Shown here piece by piece: positions 34,023 to 42,118 of a stretch of 64,000 nt of DNA. The first letter of the stretch is position 1; every line of letters starts with the position of its first letter. A program made the translations under genes and the position numbers. The DNA comes from an uncultured Desulfosarcina sp. (lineage in GTDB: Bacteria > Desulfobacterota > Desulfobacteria > Desulfobacterales > Desulfosarcinaceae). Where the stretch lies: the NCBI RefSeq assembly GCF_963668215.1, contig NZ_OY764190.1, positions 6,324,001 through 6,388,000 of the forward strand, read 5' to 3'. The notes under the pieces are model-generated. The model was not told the DNA's origin. It searched no databases and saw nothing but the letters and a program-made list of their open reading frames with translations.

Positions 34023-36257
34023 TCAAAAGGGCACCTCATCATCATTATCCCAGTTAATATGGTATTTTATCTTCTCTTCAAACAGCGCTCTGGCAATATC
34101 AAGAGGTGGCAGACGATAGGTTTTGAAGCGCTTGCCACCAACGGAAAAGGCCTTTCTTGGCCCGCCATATGTCTCGGCCAGTTCCCGGATGCGCCTCCCG
34201 AATTGTGTGGGTGCGAGCAAGCGGTTTCGGACATTAATGCGGTCGCAAAAACGAGTATAAAGAATGTAAAGACCGCCCCTCGATATGACATCTGGCCATT
34301 GCTGACCGGAATTTGGTCCCTCTTCATTAGGGTCCAATATTTCGCCTTCGTGTAGGAGATGAAACCAGAATTGCTGTTCAACCTCCATGCTTTCTAAGAC
34401 TTGAGAAAAAAACTCCTCCGTCCGAGGTGCCTCACGTAAATTATGAGTTATTTTCCGGGCCATCAGAAAACGAGCCAAGTCAGCAACACCGCCTGTGCTC
34501 ATCTGCTTCTTGATCTTGGAAAAGTACTCGTAATCACATTGCCGGTCGATTTTGACGAGCAATATAGCGAAACGTCGTTCCTGCATGCCAACCGGTACGA
34601 TCCTGTCGTTATTCGATGCAAAGATAAAACAGACATGATTTTTCACCGGATATGGATTGACGAATTTTGGCTCGATCAATACGGTCGGTTCGGTAATTAA
34701 ACCCTTGACATGTCCCTCGGCTTTGCGGTCACCGGCCCATAGCGCCTCATCGATAAAGGCAAGGATGACATTTTTAAAATGTTCGGTGAAACGGCCGGTA
34801 AAATGTGTCTGTTGCGTGACGTGTAAATAATGGCTTCCAAATATCTGGCCGAATGGCTCTACGAAGGTTCCTTTTCCTGTCCCCTGCGCTCCGCGCATTA
34901 CAATGGCCGTTCCCGGTCGATCCTGGCCTTTGTTTTGTACAAGATAGGCCATCCAATCAAGTACCCAGTTTAAAAGCTCTTCACAGCCGCCACAGATGAT
35001 GTTGTGGACATGATCAAGATACAATTCGCAGGTGCCCGGGCCGGTTTTTAATTCTGGTTGTTTATACAGATTGAAGTATCCCTTCGGATCGCTTCGGGTA
35101 TCGAATACCAGTCCTTCATATTCGCGGCGATGTGGGTTTTTCAGCCAAATTTGTGCCCAGGTGGAAAAAGTTGGTTTGCCTTTCTTAAATCCGGTAATGA
35201 TGGTTCGGTTTTCGAAACGTGAGAGGAAATCCTGTTTTCTCAGGTAGGAGATATCGTCCCGGCCGGTCGCAGGATGGACATATTCCATAATAATCAGGAA
35301 CCGACCGTCTATCAGGATTGCGGAAAATTTTTTATTGAGGATGCGGACCACTGCCGCCTTTGCCGCGCGGATCTGCTCCCGGTCCGGTTCATCGATCCTA
35401 CGATAATCCTTGAGGAACTGCTCGTCAGAAATGGATTCTGGTTTGTCTTCTCGTTTCTGTGGAATCGGGTCCTCTGCCCTATCGGTAAAGTAACTCCGCG
35501 CTTTGTCTATCTGAGGTTGTAGCCAACGCTCCCGGCCGTTGTTCAGTTCCCTATATTTCTCACCTATGGGATACTGATCGAAGATTGAGAAGATTTCCGA
35601 ATCGGAGAGGCCTGAAAAAATCAGACCGCCCAACACGGTGAATATGGCTTCGGATCGCTGGCCTTTGGCTGCACCATTACGAATCAAAGACCTGGTTTCG
35701 GGTTTGATCGGCAATCGATCAATGTCATCCGTTCGAATGGTTCGGTTTGACTTCGGGGAAGGTTTCGGTTTCGCTTTCTGTTTGGAAAACTCAAGCAACC
35801 ATTGAGGCGCTTTGGCCATCGGGCGGTCATTCAAGATTTTATATTTTTTTCCGGTATCGGGATGGACTGATCCAGGGGCAACCACTTGGCCACCATGGCC
35901 ACGGACATCAAACCCCATGGCCTTGCTTGTCCGATTGCCGTATTTTTGGCCATCTTGCGGATATTGGAAATAGTAATGATGGCCACCGCTGCCGGTTTCA
36001 ACTGTGTAGGTTTCCGGTACATGCCAGTCGTTTTTTTCACAAGTTGAGGTGAAGGCATCGGCATTATCGATGTCCAGGACAAGGCACCCGGATGCCGGCC
36101 CGCAGGCAATACCGCAGTTCCGGCCATTTAGATCCGCTGGGGATAAAGGGCTCTTTTTGGCACAATATCGCTGCCATCTCTTATCAACTGGCTTTTTGCT
36201 ATGCCCTCTCAGCAAAATCAAAGAAAAATCTCTAAGCTTCGGGCCTGCGCTGTTCAT
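34023..36257 (-). CDS. Bifunctional primase-polymerase / SF3-type helicase (NrS-1-like)
   Basis: 744 residues. The N-terminal prim-pol domain (about 1-165) has LVLDIDNADAF as the metal-binding Asp-x-Asp, VETGSGGHHYYF with the catalytic His, and GFDVRGHGGQVVAPGSVHP. A linker region follows. The C-terminal helicase (DUF5906-like, about 440-650) has Walker A MRGAQGTGKGTF, Walker B AFIDEALW and sensor FIFASNNDRI. This is the layout of the NrS-1 phage and satellite replication protein. Together with the iterons at 33969 it should allow self-directed replication after excision. It overlaps the AlpA-like gene by 4 bases. Confidence 0.9.
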   Translation of the reverse strand: MNSAGPKLRDFSLILLRGHSKKPVDKRWQRYCAKKSPLSPADLNGRNCGIACGPASGCLVLDIDNADAFTSTCEKNDWHVPETYTVETGSGGHHYYFQYPQDGQKYGNRTSKAMGFDVRGHGGQVVAPGSVHPDTGKKYKILNDRPMAKAPQWLLEFSKQKAKPKPSPKSNRTIRTDDIDRLPIKPETRSLIRNGAAKGQRSEAIFTVLGGLIFSGLSDSEIFSIFDQYPIGEKYRELNNGRERWLQPQIDKARSYFTDRAEDPIPQKREDKPESISDEQFLKDYRRIDEPDREQIRAAKAAVVRILNKKFSAILIDGRFLIIMEYVHPATGRDDISYLRKQDFLSRFENRTIITGFKKGKPTFSTWAQIWLKNPHRREYEGLVFDTRSDPKGYFNLYKQPELKTGPGTCELYLDHVHNIICGGCEELLNWVLDWMAYLVQNKGQDRPGTAIVMRGAQGTGKGTFVEPFGQIFGSHYLHVTQQTHFTGRFTEHFKNVILAFIDEALWAGDRKAEGHVKGLITEPTVLIEPKFVNPYPVKNHVCFIFASNNDRIVPVGMQERRFAILLVKIDRQCDYEYFSKIKKQMSTGGVADLARFLMARKITHNLREAPRTEEFFSQVLESMEVEQQFWFHLLHEGEILDPNEEGPNSGQQWPDVISRGGLYILYTRFCDRINVRNRLLAPTQFGRRIRELAETYGGPRKAFSVGGKRFKTYRLPPLDIARALFEEKIKYHINWDNDDEVPF

Positions 36258-36451
36258 TCAGCCGTATCCCTTCCCGGCAAGGAGTCAAACCAACGGTAAA
36301 CACGTTCCAAATCAAAAAGGATACGTTTGCCAACCTTCTTGTAAGGAAGGGGGTAATCACGCCTCCTGATCAATTTACGGATCTGGTGTTCAGTAAATGG
36401 AAAGTCAGGGTTCTCAGCCAACCCTCTTATATCCATTATTTGCCGGGCCAT
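36254..36451 (-). CDS. AlpA/excisionase-type HTH regulator
   Basis: 65 residues with a winged-helix MerR-like core: GLAENPDFPFTEHQIRKLIRRRDYPLPYKKVGKRILFDLE in two adjoining pieces, then VYRWFDSLPG. Proteins of this kind control integrase or act as Xis. Its stop overlaps the primase start (ATGA), so it leads a replication operon. Confidence 0.8.
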   Translation of the reverse strand: MARQIMDIRGLAENPDFPFTEHQIRKLIRRRDYPLPYKKVGKRILFDLERVYRWFDSLPGRDTAE

Positions 36452-36471
36452 CTATCCGTACCTAAAAACGA

Positions 36472-36690
36472 TTATCTCGTCGCCAAATCTCGAGCAACAT
36501 CGTAAATCCGCCATCGAGGTCTACCACCACCTCCAATTGGCGGCAGGCTAAAGCGCTTTCCGGACTGGTTATAGATGCTTGCTACAGCAATATCGTAAAC
36601 ATTCGCGATGTCCTCGGGAGAGAGCAAGATTTTACCGGGAAATTTCTCCTTAAGCGCGTTTAATATTTCCTCATAAAGATCTTCTTTCAT
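36472..36690 (-). CDS. Small DNA-binding hypothetical protein
   Basis: 72 residues. LLSPEDIANVYDIAVASIYNQ is helix-turn-helix-like and RPRWRIYDVARDL resembles the helix 3/wing region of excisionase-type proteins. It heads the leftward operon; AGGTG lies six bases before the ATG. It is probably an early regulator of the island. Confidence 0.6.
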   Translation of the reverse strand: MKEDLYEEILNALKEKFPGKILLSPEDIANVYDIAVASIYNQSGKRFSLPPIGGGGRPRWRIYDVARDLATR

Positions 36691-36706
36691 TTTTTCACCT
36701 CACTAA

Positions 36707-36721
36707 GTTTTTATTAAAAAC
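36707..36721. promoter_or_regulatory. Perfect 15-bp palindrome upstream of the replication operon
   Basis: GTTTTTATTAAAAAC (7-base arms around one T) lies 17 bases upstream of the first gene's ATG. It is a candidate operator for one of the two small HTH proteins. Further upstream, GAAAGAATTAGC is repeated directly at 36779-36790 and 36800-36811. Confidence 0.5.
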
Positions 36722-36882
36722 CTGAACCTAATAATCATTGCGGACAGTACCATGGGCTATTGCCAAGAAACCAAATCGGAAAGAATTAGCAGCCAATCAG
36801 AAAGAATTAGCTACGAATAAGGCCTTGACAGGGTTTTTCATGGAGTCTGCCAATAAATAACATGGGATTTTATGGGAAACGT

Positions 36883-36915
36883 GATTTTACCGAGATTTTA
36901 CCGACTTGTTACCGA
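36883..36915 (+). repeat. Tandem 11-bp repeats in the control region
   Basis: GATTTTACCGA occurs at 36883 and 36894 exactly; 36905-36915 (CTTGTTACCGA) is a degenerate third copy. No gene is supported in 36722-37059, so this stretch is the control region between the replication operon and attR. Confidence 0.65.
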
Positions 36916-36986
36916 GGTTTTAGGGAGCTATTGGGGATTGACAGGCATTCGGTAAGGTGCCGAAGCAAGGCTTGATTGGAAGGGAA

Positions 36987-37038
36987 AAAATCTGGCAGAT
37001 TTCTGCCATTGAACCGGCAAAATCTGGCAAAATCTGGC
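36987..37038 (+). repeat. Repeated AAAATCTGGC sites beside attR
   Basis: AAAATCTGGC occurs at 36987-36996, 37019-37028 and 37029-37038, 70-120 bases inside the right att site. Direct repeats at this distance from a core site resemble integrase arm-type or Xis sites. Confidence 0.6.
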
Positions 37039-37059
37039 AAAAAACGGCCAAAATGGGCA

Positions 37060-37095
37060 TAAAAAAAGGGGGTCAGCGAAATGCGCTAACCCCCT
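37060..37095 (-). terminator. Island-supplied terminator for tRNA-Leu
   Basis: On the minus strand AGGGGGTTAGCG pairs with CGCTGACCCCCT and is followed by TTTTTTT. It lies 10 bases past the tRNA CCA end and replaces the displaced chromosomal terminator at 27423-27458. Confidence 0.8.
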
Positions 37096-37105
37096 GATTT
37101 TCTTA

Positions 37106-37160
37106 TGGTGCCGGAGCTCGGAATCGAACCGAGACGGGGTCGCCCCCGGTGGATTTTGAG
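37106..37160 (-). repeat. attR: 55-bp direct repeat inside tRNA-Leu
   Basis: Exact copy of 27468-27522, running from the anticodon loop to the CCA end of the tRNA. The crossover must have taken place somewhere within these 55 bases. Confidence 0.93.
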
Positions 37161-37192
37161 TCCACTGCGTCTACCAATTTCACCACTCCGGC
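37106..37192 (-). tRNA. tRNA-Leu (anticodon CAA)
   Basis: Read on the minus strand. The acceptor stem GCCGGAG pairs with CTCCGGC, followed by A and an encoded CCA. The anticodon stem GTGGA/TCCAC closes the loop CTCAAAA, giving anticodon CAA for UUG codons. The long variable arm GGGGGCGACCCC is the class II feature expected of tRNA-Leu, and the T loop reads GGTTCGATTCC. The D arm holds GGTAGACGC. The 87-base length is normal. It is the integration target of the island and is still intact. Confidence 0.96.
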
Positions 37193-37203
37193 ATGGGTTG
37201 GGT

Positions 37204-37232
37204 TATATAGGGAAAAGTGGAGCGATTGTCAA
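37204..37232 (-). promoter_or_regulatory. Sigma-70 promoter of tRNA-Leu
   Basis: Minus-strand TTGACA (37227-37232) and TATATA (37204-37209) are spaced by exactly 17 bases, with the -10 box 12 bases before the tRNA 5' end. Confidence 0.8.
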
Positions 37233-37268
37233 TCAATTTGACGGCTTCGTATGTTTTAATCAATCGAT

Positions 37269-37940
37269 TCAGACCGGCCTCGTTCTCAGTACCGTCTCGA
37301 TCTTTTGCCTGGAAACGGCGCCCTCCCGGATCATCCGCGGCGGCCGGCAGGTGGCGTCCAGCACGGTGGACCCTGCTCCGCCGGCAAGAACGCCGGCATC
37401 CACGATCAGATCCACCTCGCCGCCGATGCAAGGATCGAGGTTTGCCAGGTCGGATACGGCCGGACCGCCGGACAAATTAGCGCTGGTAGCGGTAATGGGG
37501 CCGCCGAATTTTGAGACCAGGTCCTTGGCCACCGGGTGGGCCGGGATACGGATACCGATTTTTCCCGTTCCGCCGGTAAGAACGGACGGCACCCCGTCTC
37601 CGGCTTCGAATATCAACGTGATTCCCCCCGGCCACAATTCCATCAGCGGCCGGGCAAAAGCGGGAACACGTCGCACCACCTGGCCCATTTCGTCCAGGTC
37701 GGGCACCATCACCAACAGCGGCATGCCTTGCGGCCGTCGTTTAATGGCGAACACGCGGCTTACCGCCTCGGGGGAAAACGCGTCGGCACCCAGACCGTAG
37801 AGACCTGTCGTGGGAAACACCAGCACCCCCTGCCGATTCAATACGCCGACTGCCCTCTGGATATCGCTTTTGTTCGGATCGGACGGGTTGATCCGAACGA
37901 TCCTATCGATACAATGCGAGTTTTTCAGCTTTCTTTTCAA
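37269..37940 (-). CDS. Sua5/YciO/YrdC-family protein (threonylcarbamoyl-AMP synthase)
   Basis: About 223 residues. GVLVFPTTGLYGLGADAFSPEAV, AIKRRPQGMPLLVMV and ITATSANLSGG are the family's nucleotide and threonine-binding stretches. In this family the enzyme makes threonylcarbamoyl-AMP for the t6A37 tRNA modification. The start is unclear: the first part of the frame overlaps the 3' end of purD-purE and has only TTG starts (37973 or 37940). YciO-type paralogues without proven activity are the main alternative. Confidence 0.82.
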   Translation of the reverse strand: MKRKLKNSHCIDRIVRINPSDPNKSDIQRAVGVLNRQGVLVFPTTGLYGLGADAFSPEAVSRVFAIKRRPQGMPLLVMVPDLDEMGQVVRRVPAFARPLMELWPGGITLIFEAGDGVPSVLTGGTGKIGIRIPAHPVAKDLVSKFGGPITATSANLSGGPAVSDLANLDPCIGGEVDLIVDAGVLAGGAGSTVLDATCRPPRMIREGAVSRQKIETVLRTRPV

Positions 37941-39675
37941 CCTCGGCAGCCATCTCCTGTTTAAACGCCGCAAGCTGGTCGGCCAGTGATTCGTCGCTTA
38001 GCGCCATCATCTGCACGGCCAGAATCGCGGCGTTTTTGGCTCCCGGTTTTCCGATGGACACGGTAGCCACGGGAATGCCCGGCGGCATCTGCACGGTGGC
38101 CAGCAGGGCATCCATTCCCTGCAGGCAGGAAGAGTCGATGGGAACGCCGATCACCGGAAGCGTAGTATGGGCCGCCAAAACACCGGCCAGATGGGCCGCA
38201 TGGCCGGCCCCGGCGATAATCGCTTTCAGTCCCCGCTCTTTGGCCGTCGCGGCGTAGGCGGCGGCCCGCTCCGGGCTGCGATGGGCGGAGGCAACGGTCA
38301 TTTCGATGGGGATCGAAAATTTCTTGAACACCCCCAGGGCCGCTTCCATGACCTTCAGGTCCGAATCGCTGCCCATCACAATCCCGACCCGGGGCACCGT
38401 CTGCATGCGAACCAGGGCTTTCTTGCCGATGTCGCTGCGGTAGTGAACGCCCTGCCAATCGATCTTGGCCACGGCCTGGTAAGCCTTTTTGATGGCGTCC
38501 TCCACCGTGGGGCCCAAGGCCGTAACCCCTAAAACCCGTCCTCCCTGGCTGAGAACTTTCTTCCCCTCGGCGCTGGTGCCGGCATGAAACACGACCACGT
38601 CCCGCATGCGGTTGGCGGCATCGATGCCTTTGATTTCAAGACCTTTTTTGTACTTTCCGGGATATCCGCCCGAAGCCATCACCACGCACACCGAGGCCCG
38701 CGGATCGATAGTCAGACGGCAAGTGTCCAGGCGTTCGTCGATCACCGCTTCCATGATCGGAACGATATCGTCCTGCAATCGCACCAGCAGCGGCTGCGCC
38801 TCCGGGTCACCGAAACGGCCATTGAACTCAAGGACCTTGATCTTGTCCCGGTCGATCATCAGTCCGGCGTACAACACGCCTTTGTATGGGCAGCCTTCGG
38901 CGACCATGCCCTTGACCATGGGGATCATGATTTCGTTCATGATGCGCTGATGCAGGTATTGGTCCACCACGGGCGCGGGCGAATAGGCCCCCATCCCGCC
39001 GGTATTGAGCCCCTTGTCGTCATCGAAGACGGGTTTGTGGTCCTGTGAGGAGGGCAGCGGCAGGACGGTTTTTCCGTCTGTAAACGCCAGAAAAGAGGCT
39101 TCTTCCCCGACCAGGCACTCTTCCACGACGACCTGGTTGCCGGCTTCGCCGAAATCCCTGTCCACCATGATCTGCTTGAGGGCATCCATGGCCATCTTCT
39201 CGGTACTGCAGACGATAACGCCTTTTCCGGCTGCCAGGCCGTCTGCCTTGACCACCAGGGGCGCGCCCATTTGCTTCACATAGGCCTGGGCCGGGGCCAG
39301 GCGAGTGAACGTCTGCCCTTTGGCCGTCGGGATACCGTATTTTTCCATGATGGCCTTGGCAAAGGACTTGCTGGATTCGACCCGGGCCGCTTTTTGGCTG
39401 GCACCGAAAATCCGCAGGCCGGCGACTTCGAATCGATCGACAATCCCTTGGGACAACGGATCCTCCGGTCCCACCACGGTGAGATCGATCTTCTCTTTCT
39501 GGGCAAAGGCCAACAGCTGATCGATATCGGCGGCACCAATGGGAACGCACTCGGCCAGGTCGGCGATTCCCGCGTTGCCGGGTGCACAGAAGATTTTCTT
39601 CACCCGTTTGCTTTGAGCGATTTTCCAGACCAGAGCGTGCTCCCTGCCCCCACCGCCGACAACCAACACTTTCAT
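37903..39675 (-). CDS. purD-purE: Phosphoribosylamine-glycine ligase / N5-CAIR mutase fusion
   Basis: 590 residues. Residues 1-425 are PurD (VLVVGGGGREHALVWKI, VKADGLAAGKGVIVCST, LNTGGMGAYSPAP, LEFNGRFGDPEAQ). Residues about 428-575 are class I PurE (VGIVMGSDSDLKVMEAA, TVASAHRSPERA, AGAGHAAHLAGVLAA). A short linker of the type MQTVPR joins them; the last 20 residues are a charged tail. Two steps of purine synthesis (2 and 6) are thus on one chain. GGAGGAGG precedes the ATG. Confidence 0.95.
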   Translation of the reverse strand: MKVLVVGGGGREHALVWKIAQSKRVKKIFCAPGNAGIADLAECVPIGAADIDQLLAFAQKEKIDLTVVGPEDPLSQGIVDRFEVAGLRIFGASQKAARVESSKSFAKAIMEKYGIPTAKGQTFTRLAPAQAYVKQMGAPLVVKADGLAAGKGVIVCSTEKMAMDALKQIMVDRDFGEAGNQVVVEECLVGEEASFLAFTDGKTVLPLPSSQDHKPVFDDDKGLNTGGMGAYSPAPVVDQYLHQRIMNEIMIPMVKGMVAEGCPYKGVLYAGLMIDRDKIKVLEFNGRFGDPEAQPLLVRLQDDIVPIMEAVIDERLDTCRLTIDPRASVCVVMASGGYPGKYKKGLEIKGIDAANRMRDVVVFHAGTSAEGKKVLSQGGRVLGVTALGPTVEDAIKKAYQAVAKIDWQGVHYRSDIGKKALVRMQTVPRVGIVMGSDSDLKVMEAALGVFKKFSIPIEMTVASAHRSPERAAAYAATAKERGLKAIIAGAGHAAHLAGVLAAHTTLPVIGVPIDSSCLQGMDALLATVQMPPGIPVATVSIGKPGAKNAAILAVQMMALSDESLADQLAAFKQEMAAEVEKKAEKLALYR

Positions 39676-39805
39676 AGCATCCTCCTCCGTTAGCCGTTGT
39701 TATCGTTATCCCCGTACTTTTCCGAATTTTCTTTCGTCTTTCAGCTTTGAACGCTTTCTATCCGATCACCCCTTTGAGCTTCGAGCTATCAGCTATCAGC
39801 TCCTA

Positions 39806-40762
39806 TCATCCTCTGGTCGATTGACGCCGCCGCGCCGCCATGCCCAACTCGATCAACCGGTCCAGCAACTGGCTGAAGGAGAGACCGGCCGCCCTGGCCG
39901 ACTGCGGATACAGGCTGGTGGCCGTCATACCCGGGATGGTGTTGGTTTCCAGAACGTGGAAATCGCCGTCCTTGAGAATCATATCCGTTCGGCTGTAGCC
40001 CTGTAAATAAAGCGCCTTGTGGGCGGTGATGGCACATGCCTGCGCCTTGCGGGTCAACGACTCGTCGATCCGCGCCGGGCAGATCTCCTCGGTGGCGCCG
40101 GGCTGATACTTGGCCTCATAATCGAAAAACTCATAATTTTCTCCCGGAATGATCTCGATCAGCGGAAGCGCCTCAACCGTTTCATTGCCCAATACCCCGC
40201 AGGTGATTTCCTGTCCTTCGATGAAGGCCTCGATCATGGCCGTGACGCCGTGGCCCAACGCCTTTTCGATCGCAGCGGCCAGACCACCGGCTTGCCGAAC
40301 GATGGACATCCCCACACTGGATCCGGTTTCCACGGGCTTGACCACCACGGGCAGGCCCAACTGCTCGACGATGCGGCTCACGTCGACGGCCTCGCCCCGT
40401 CGGACCAGTTGGTACGGCGGCACAAGCAGCCCGGCCCTTTCGTAAAGATGCTTGGACAATAATTTATTCATGGCCACGGCGCTGCCCAGAACGCCGGCCC
40501 CCTGATAGGGAATGTCCAGCAGATCCAGCAGACCCTGCACGGTACCGTCCTCCCCGTAGGGACCGTGCAGAATAATCAGCGCACAGTCGATCTTGTCGGC
40601 ATCGTTTACCAGCCGGGGGATATCCGTTTGGGGGTCGTAGATCACGACCTCATATTTGCTCTTGTCCAGGGCATCGAAAACCTGCCTGCCGCTGTTGAGG
40701 GATACATCTCTTTCGGATGAAATGCCGCCGAAGATCAAAGCGATGTTTTTTTTTGCAGTCAT
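39806..40762 (-). CDS. ddl: D-alanine--D-alanine ligase
   Basis: 318 residues. ALIFGGISSERDVSLNSG at the N-terminus, ALIILHGPYGEDGTVQGLLD, VVVKPVETGSSVGMSIV, and the metal-binding FHVLETNTIPGMTATS are all standard. It makes D-Ala-D-Ala for peptidoglycan in the cytosol. AAGGGA precedes the ATG. It lies between purD-purE and a membrane protein gene and is not in an mur cluster. Confidence 0.95.
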   Translation of the reverse strand: MTAKKNIALIFGGISSERDVSLNSGRQVFDALDKSKYEVVIYDPQTDIPRLVNDADKIDCALIILHGPYGEDGTVQGLLDLLDIPYQGAGVLGSAVAMNKLLSKHLYERAGLLVPPYQLVRRGEAVDVSRIVEQLGLPVVVKPVETGSSVGMSIVRQAGGLAAAIEKALGHGVTAMIEAFIEGQEITCGVLGNETVEALPLIEIIPGENYEFFDYEAKYQPGATEEICPARIDESLTRKAQACAITAHKALYLQGYSRTDMILKDGDFHVLETNTIPGMTATSLYPQSARAAGLSFSQLLDRLIELGMAARRRQSTRG

Positions 40763-40871
40763 CGGGGTTCCCTTCTCGGATGGATGGCAGTGACAAACGC
40801 GCCAAAAGGGACAGCCATGTCCCTATTCCCGAAGCAGCGGTTCTGCTCCGGAACCGATTATCAGTTGTTTC

Positions 40872-41012
40872 GTGCCCTTCCAGAAATAGGCAAATTTGGT
40901 CGAGATCGAGGCGCACGAAAAATTTACCCACAGGTATATGGCTGATATTCCGAGGAGTAAATTTTTCGTGCAACAAAGATATCGGGCAAATTGGCCATTT
41001 CTGGATGGGCAC
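40872..41012. repeat. 141-bp palindromic element (MITE/BIME-like)
   Basis: The two halves are long inverted arms. An exact 15-bp inner stem GCACGAAAAATTTAC/GTAAATTTTTCGTGC (40913-40927 and 40957-40971) is joined by outer imperfect arms beginning GTGCCCTTCCAGAAAT and ending with the complement of GTGCCCATCCAGAAAT. It fills the gap between ddl and the SHOCT-protein gene. No encoded protein is likely. Confidence 0.75.
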
Positions 41013-41069
41013 TATTTCATTTCAGGAAGTGCACCCGTCTACCGTCGAATACGGGCCGGCACGCGATTG

Positions 41070-41561
41070 TCAGCCCTTCAGCAGCTGGCGTTTGGCCCGG
41101 TTGAACTCGTCGACGGTAATCAGATCTTTTTCCAGCAGGCGGGCCAATTCCGCCAGTTCCGAAATTTCCGGATTGCGCGGTGCATCCGGGTTCTCAAGAC
41201 GGGGGATGTCGATCGGTGCATCGTGTCCGATGGCCAAGGGCTTTGCGGGTTCTCCCAGTTTAACGGTGGCCATGCCGCCCAAGAGGCTCACCTCCACCGA
41301 TCTTCCGCTGAACACGGGATTTCTCAACATTTCGCGAAGGGATTTTCCTTCAGCCCGCATGCGCCGGATAAACAAAAAGGCGGAAAGGCCGACAACGGCG
41401 ATCCCTCCAAGGACAATCCAAAGCATATAGTTGACGACACCGCGAAAAAAAAGTACCAGGATCGCCATACCGGCAATCAGCAGGACATGCAATGCCAGGA
41501 TAAAGTATGCAAGCAGCACACTTTTGACCAGACCGTCGTTCTCTTTGTTCTTGCCTAACAT
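41070..41561 (-). CDS. Membrane protein with C-terminal SHOCT-like domain
   Basis: 163 residues. Two TM helices near the N-terminus (VLLAYFILALHVLLIAGMAI and YMLWIVLGGIAVVGLSAFLF), a cytoplasmic linker, and a terminal SHOCT motif ISELAELARLLEKDLITVDE followed by FNRAKRQLL. SHOCT tails often mediate oligomerisation. The function is unknown. It lies 9 bases downstream of the DUF1992 gene. Confidence 0.75.
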   Translation of the reverse strand: MLGKNKENDGLVKSVLLAYFILALHVLLIAGMAILVLFFRGVVNYMLWIVLGGIAVVGLSAFLFIRRMRAEGKSLREMLRNPVFSGRSVEVSLLGGMATVKLGEPAKPLAIGHDAPIDIPRLENPDAPRNPEISELAELARLLEKDLITVDEFNRAKRQLLKG

Positions 41562-41570
41562 GAAACCTGC

Positions 41571-41945
41571 TTACTTACTCTCGAGGCGTTCGACCAGGTC
41601 GCCGTAATACCGCTGGGGGACATCGAACGACGCATGGGTGTCTCGAGAGGAATTGAGCTTTAAAATTAAAAAATTGAGCTTCTTGATGGTACGATACTTC
41701 TGCGCCGTGTCGGTCATTCCGGCCAGCAAATCCTCAGTCGCCCGGATCTCTTTTCGAAGCTGGACCTCCGGCGGCAGACAGTCGGCATTTTTCAGGACCT
41801 TGTGCGCCATCCGCAGTTCCTCCGGAATGTGCCGGTCATCTTCCAGTCGCAGCGGCTGACCGCTGCCGGGAAGATCTTCAAAGGCCCCCTCGTCCTGGGC
41901 CTTTTTGATCCTTGCCTCGATGATCTTTTCGAAACCGGAAAACAT
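41571..41945 (-). CDS. DUF1992 (DnaJC28 conserved domain) protein
   Basis: 124 residues. FEKIIEARIKKAQDEGAFED and LPGSGQPLRLED are the signature of the DUF1992/YhdN-like family; the middle PPEVQLRKEIRATEDLL is also typical. The biochemical role is not known. Confidence 0.88.
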   Translation of the reverse strand: MFSGFEKIIEARIKKAQDEGAFEDLPGSGQPLRLEDDRHIPEELRMAHKVLKNADCLPPEVQLRKEIRATEDLLAGMTDTAQKYRTIKKLNFLILKLNSSRDTHASFDVPQRYYGDLVERLESK

Positions 41946-42118
41946 TCGATCCTTCTCACCGAAAGTGGCTGTATTAAAAACTGCCGGTCGATGCGCTGAA
42001 GTGAACGATAATTGTCCAGCGCTTCGCGGACGCTATAACGGAGGGATTATATTATACCGCATCCGCCGATTTCAAGGACTATTCGCCACGGCAAGGCTTT
42101 CGATGGAAAGGCGGGCTC

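Larger units (their letters stand above)
27468..37160. mobile_element. Integrative genetic island in tRNA-Leu (about 9.7 kb)
   Basis: The island is bounded by 55-bp exact direct repeats of the tRNA-Leu 3' half. Contents from left to right: tyrosine integrase beside attL, HEPN-like cargo gene, a four-gene transposon, a small Cys/His protein, iteron-like repeats, primase-polymerase/helicase, AlpA-like regulator and a second small DNA-binding protein. There are no capsid, tail or packaging genes and no conjugation genes. This fits a P4-like or PICI-like satellite or another replication-proficient integrative element. The intact tRNA is rebuilt at the right end. Confidence 0.9.

Noticed and set aside
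27468..37160. Prophage
   Set aside because: No capsid, portal, terminase, tail or lysis gene is present; the element is too small and better described as a satellite-like island.
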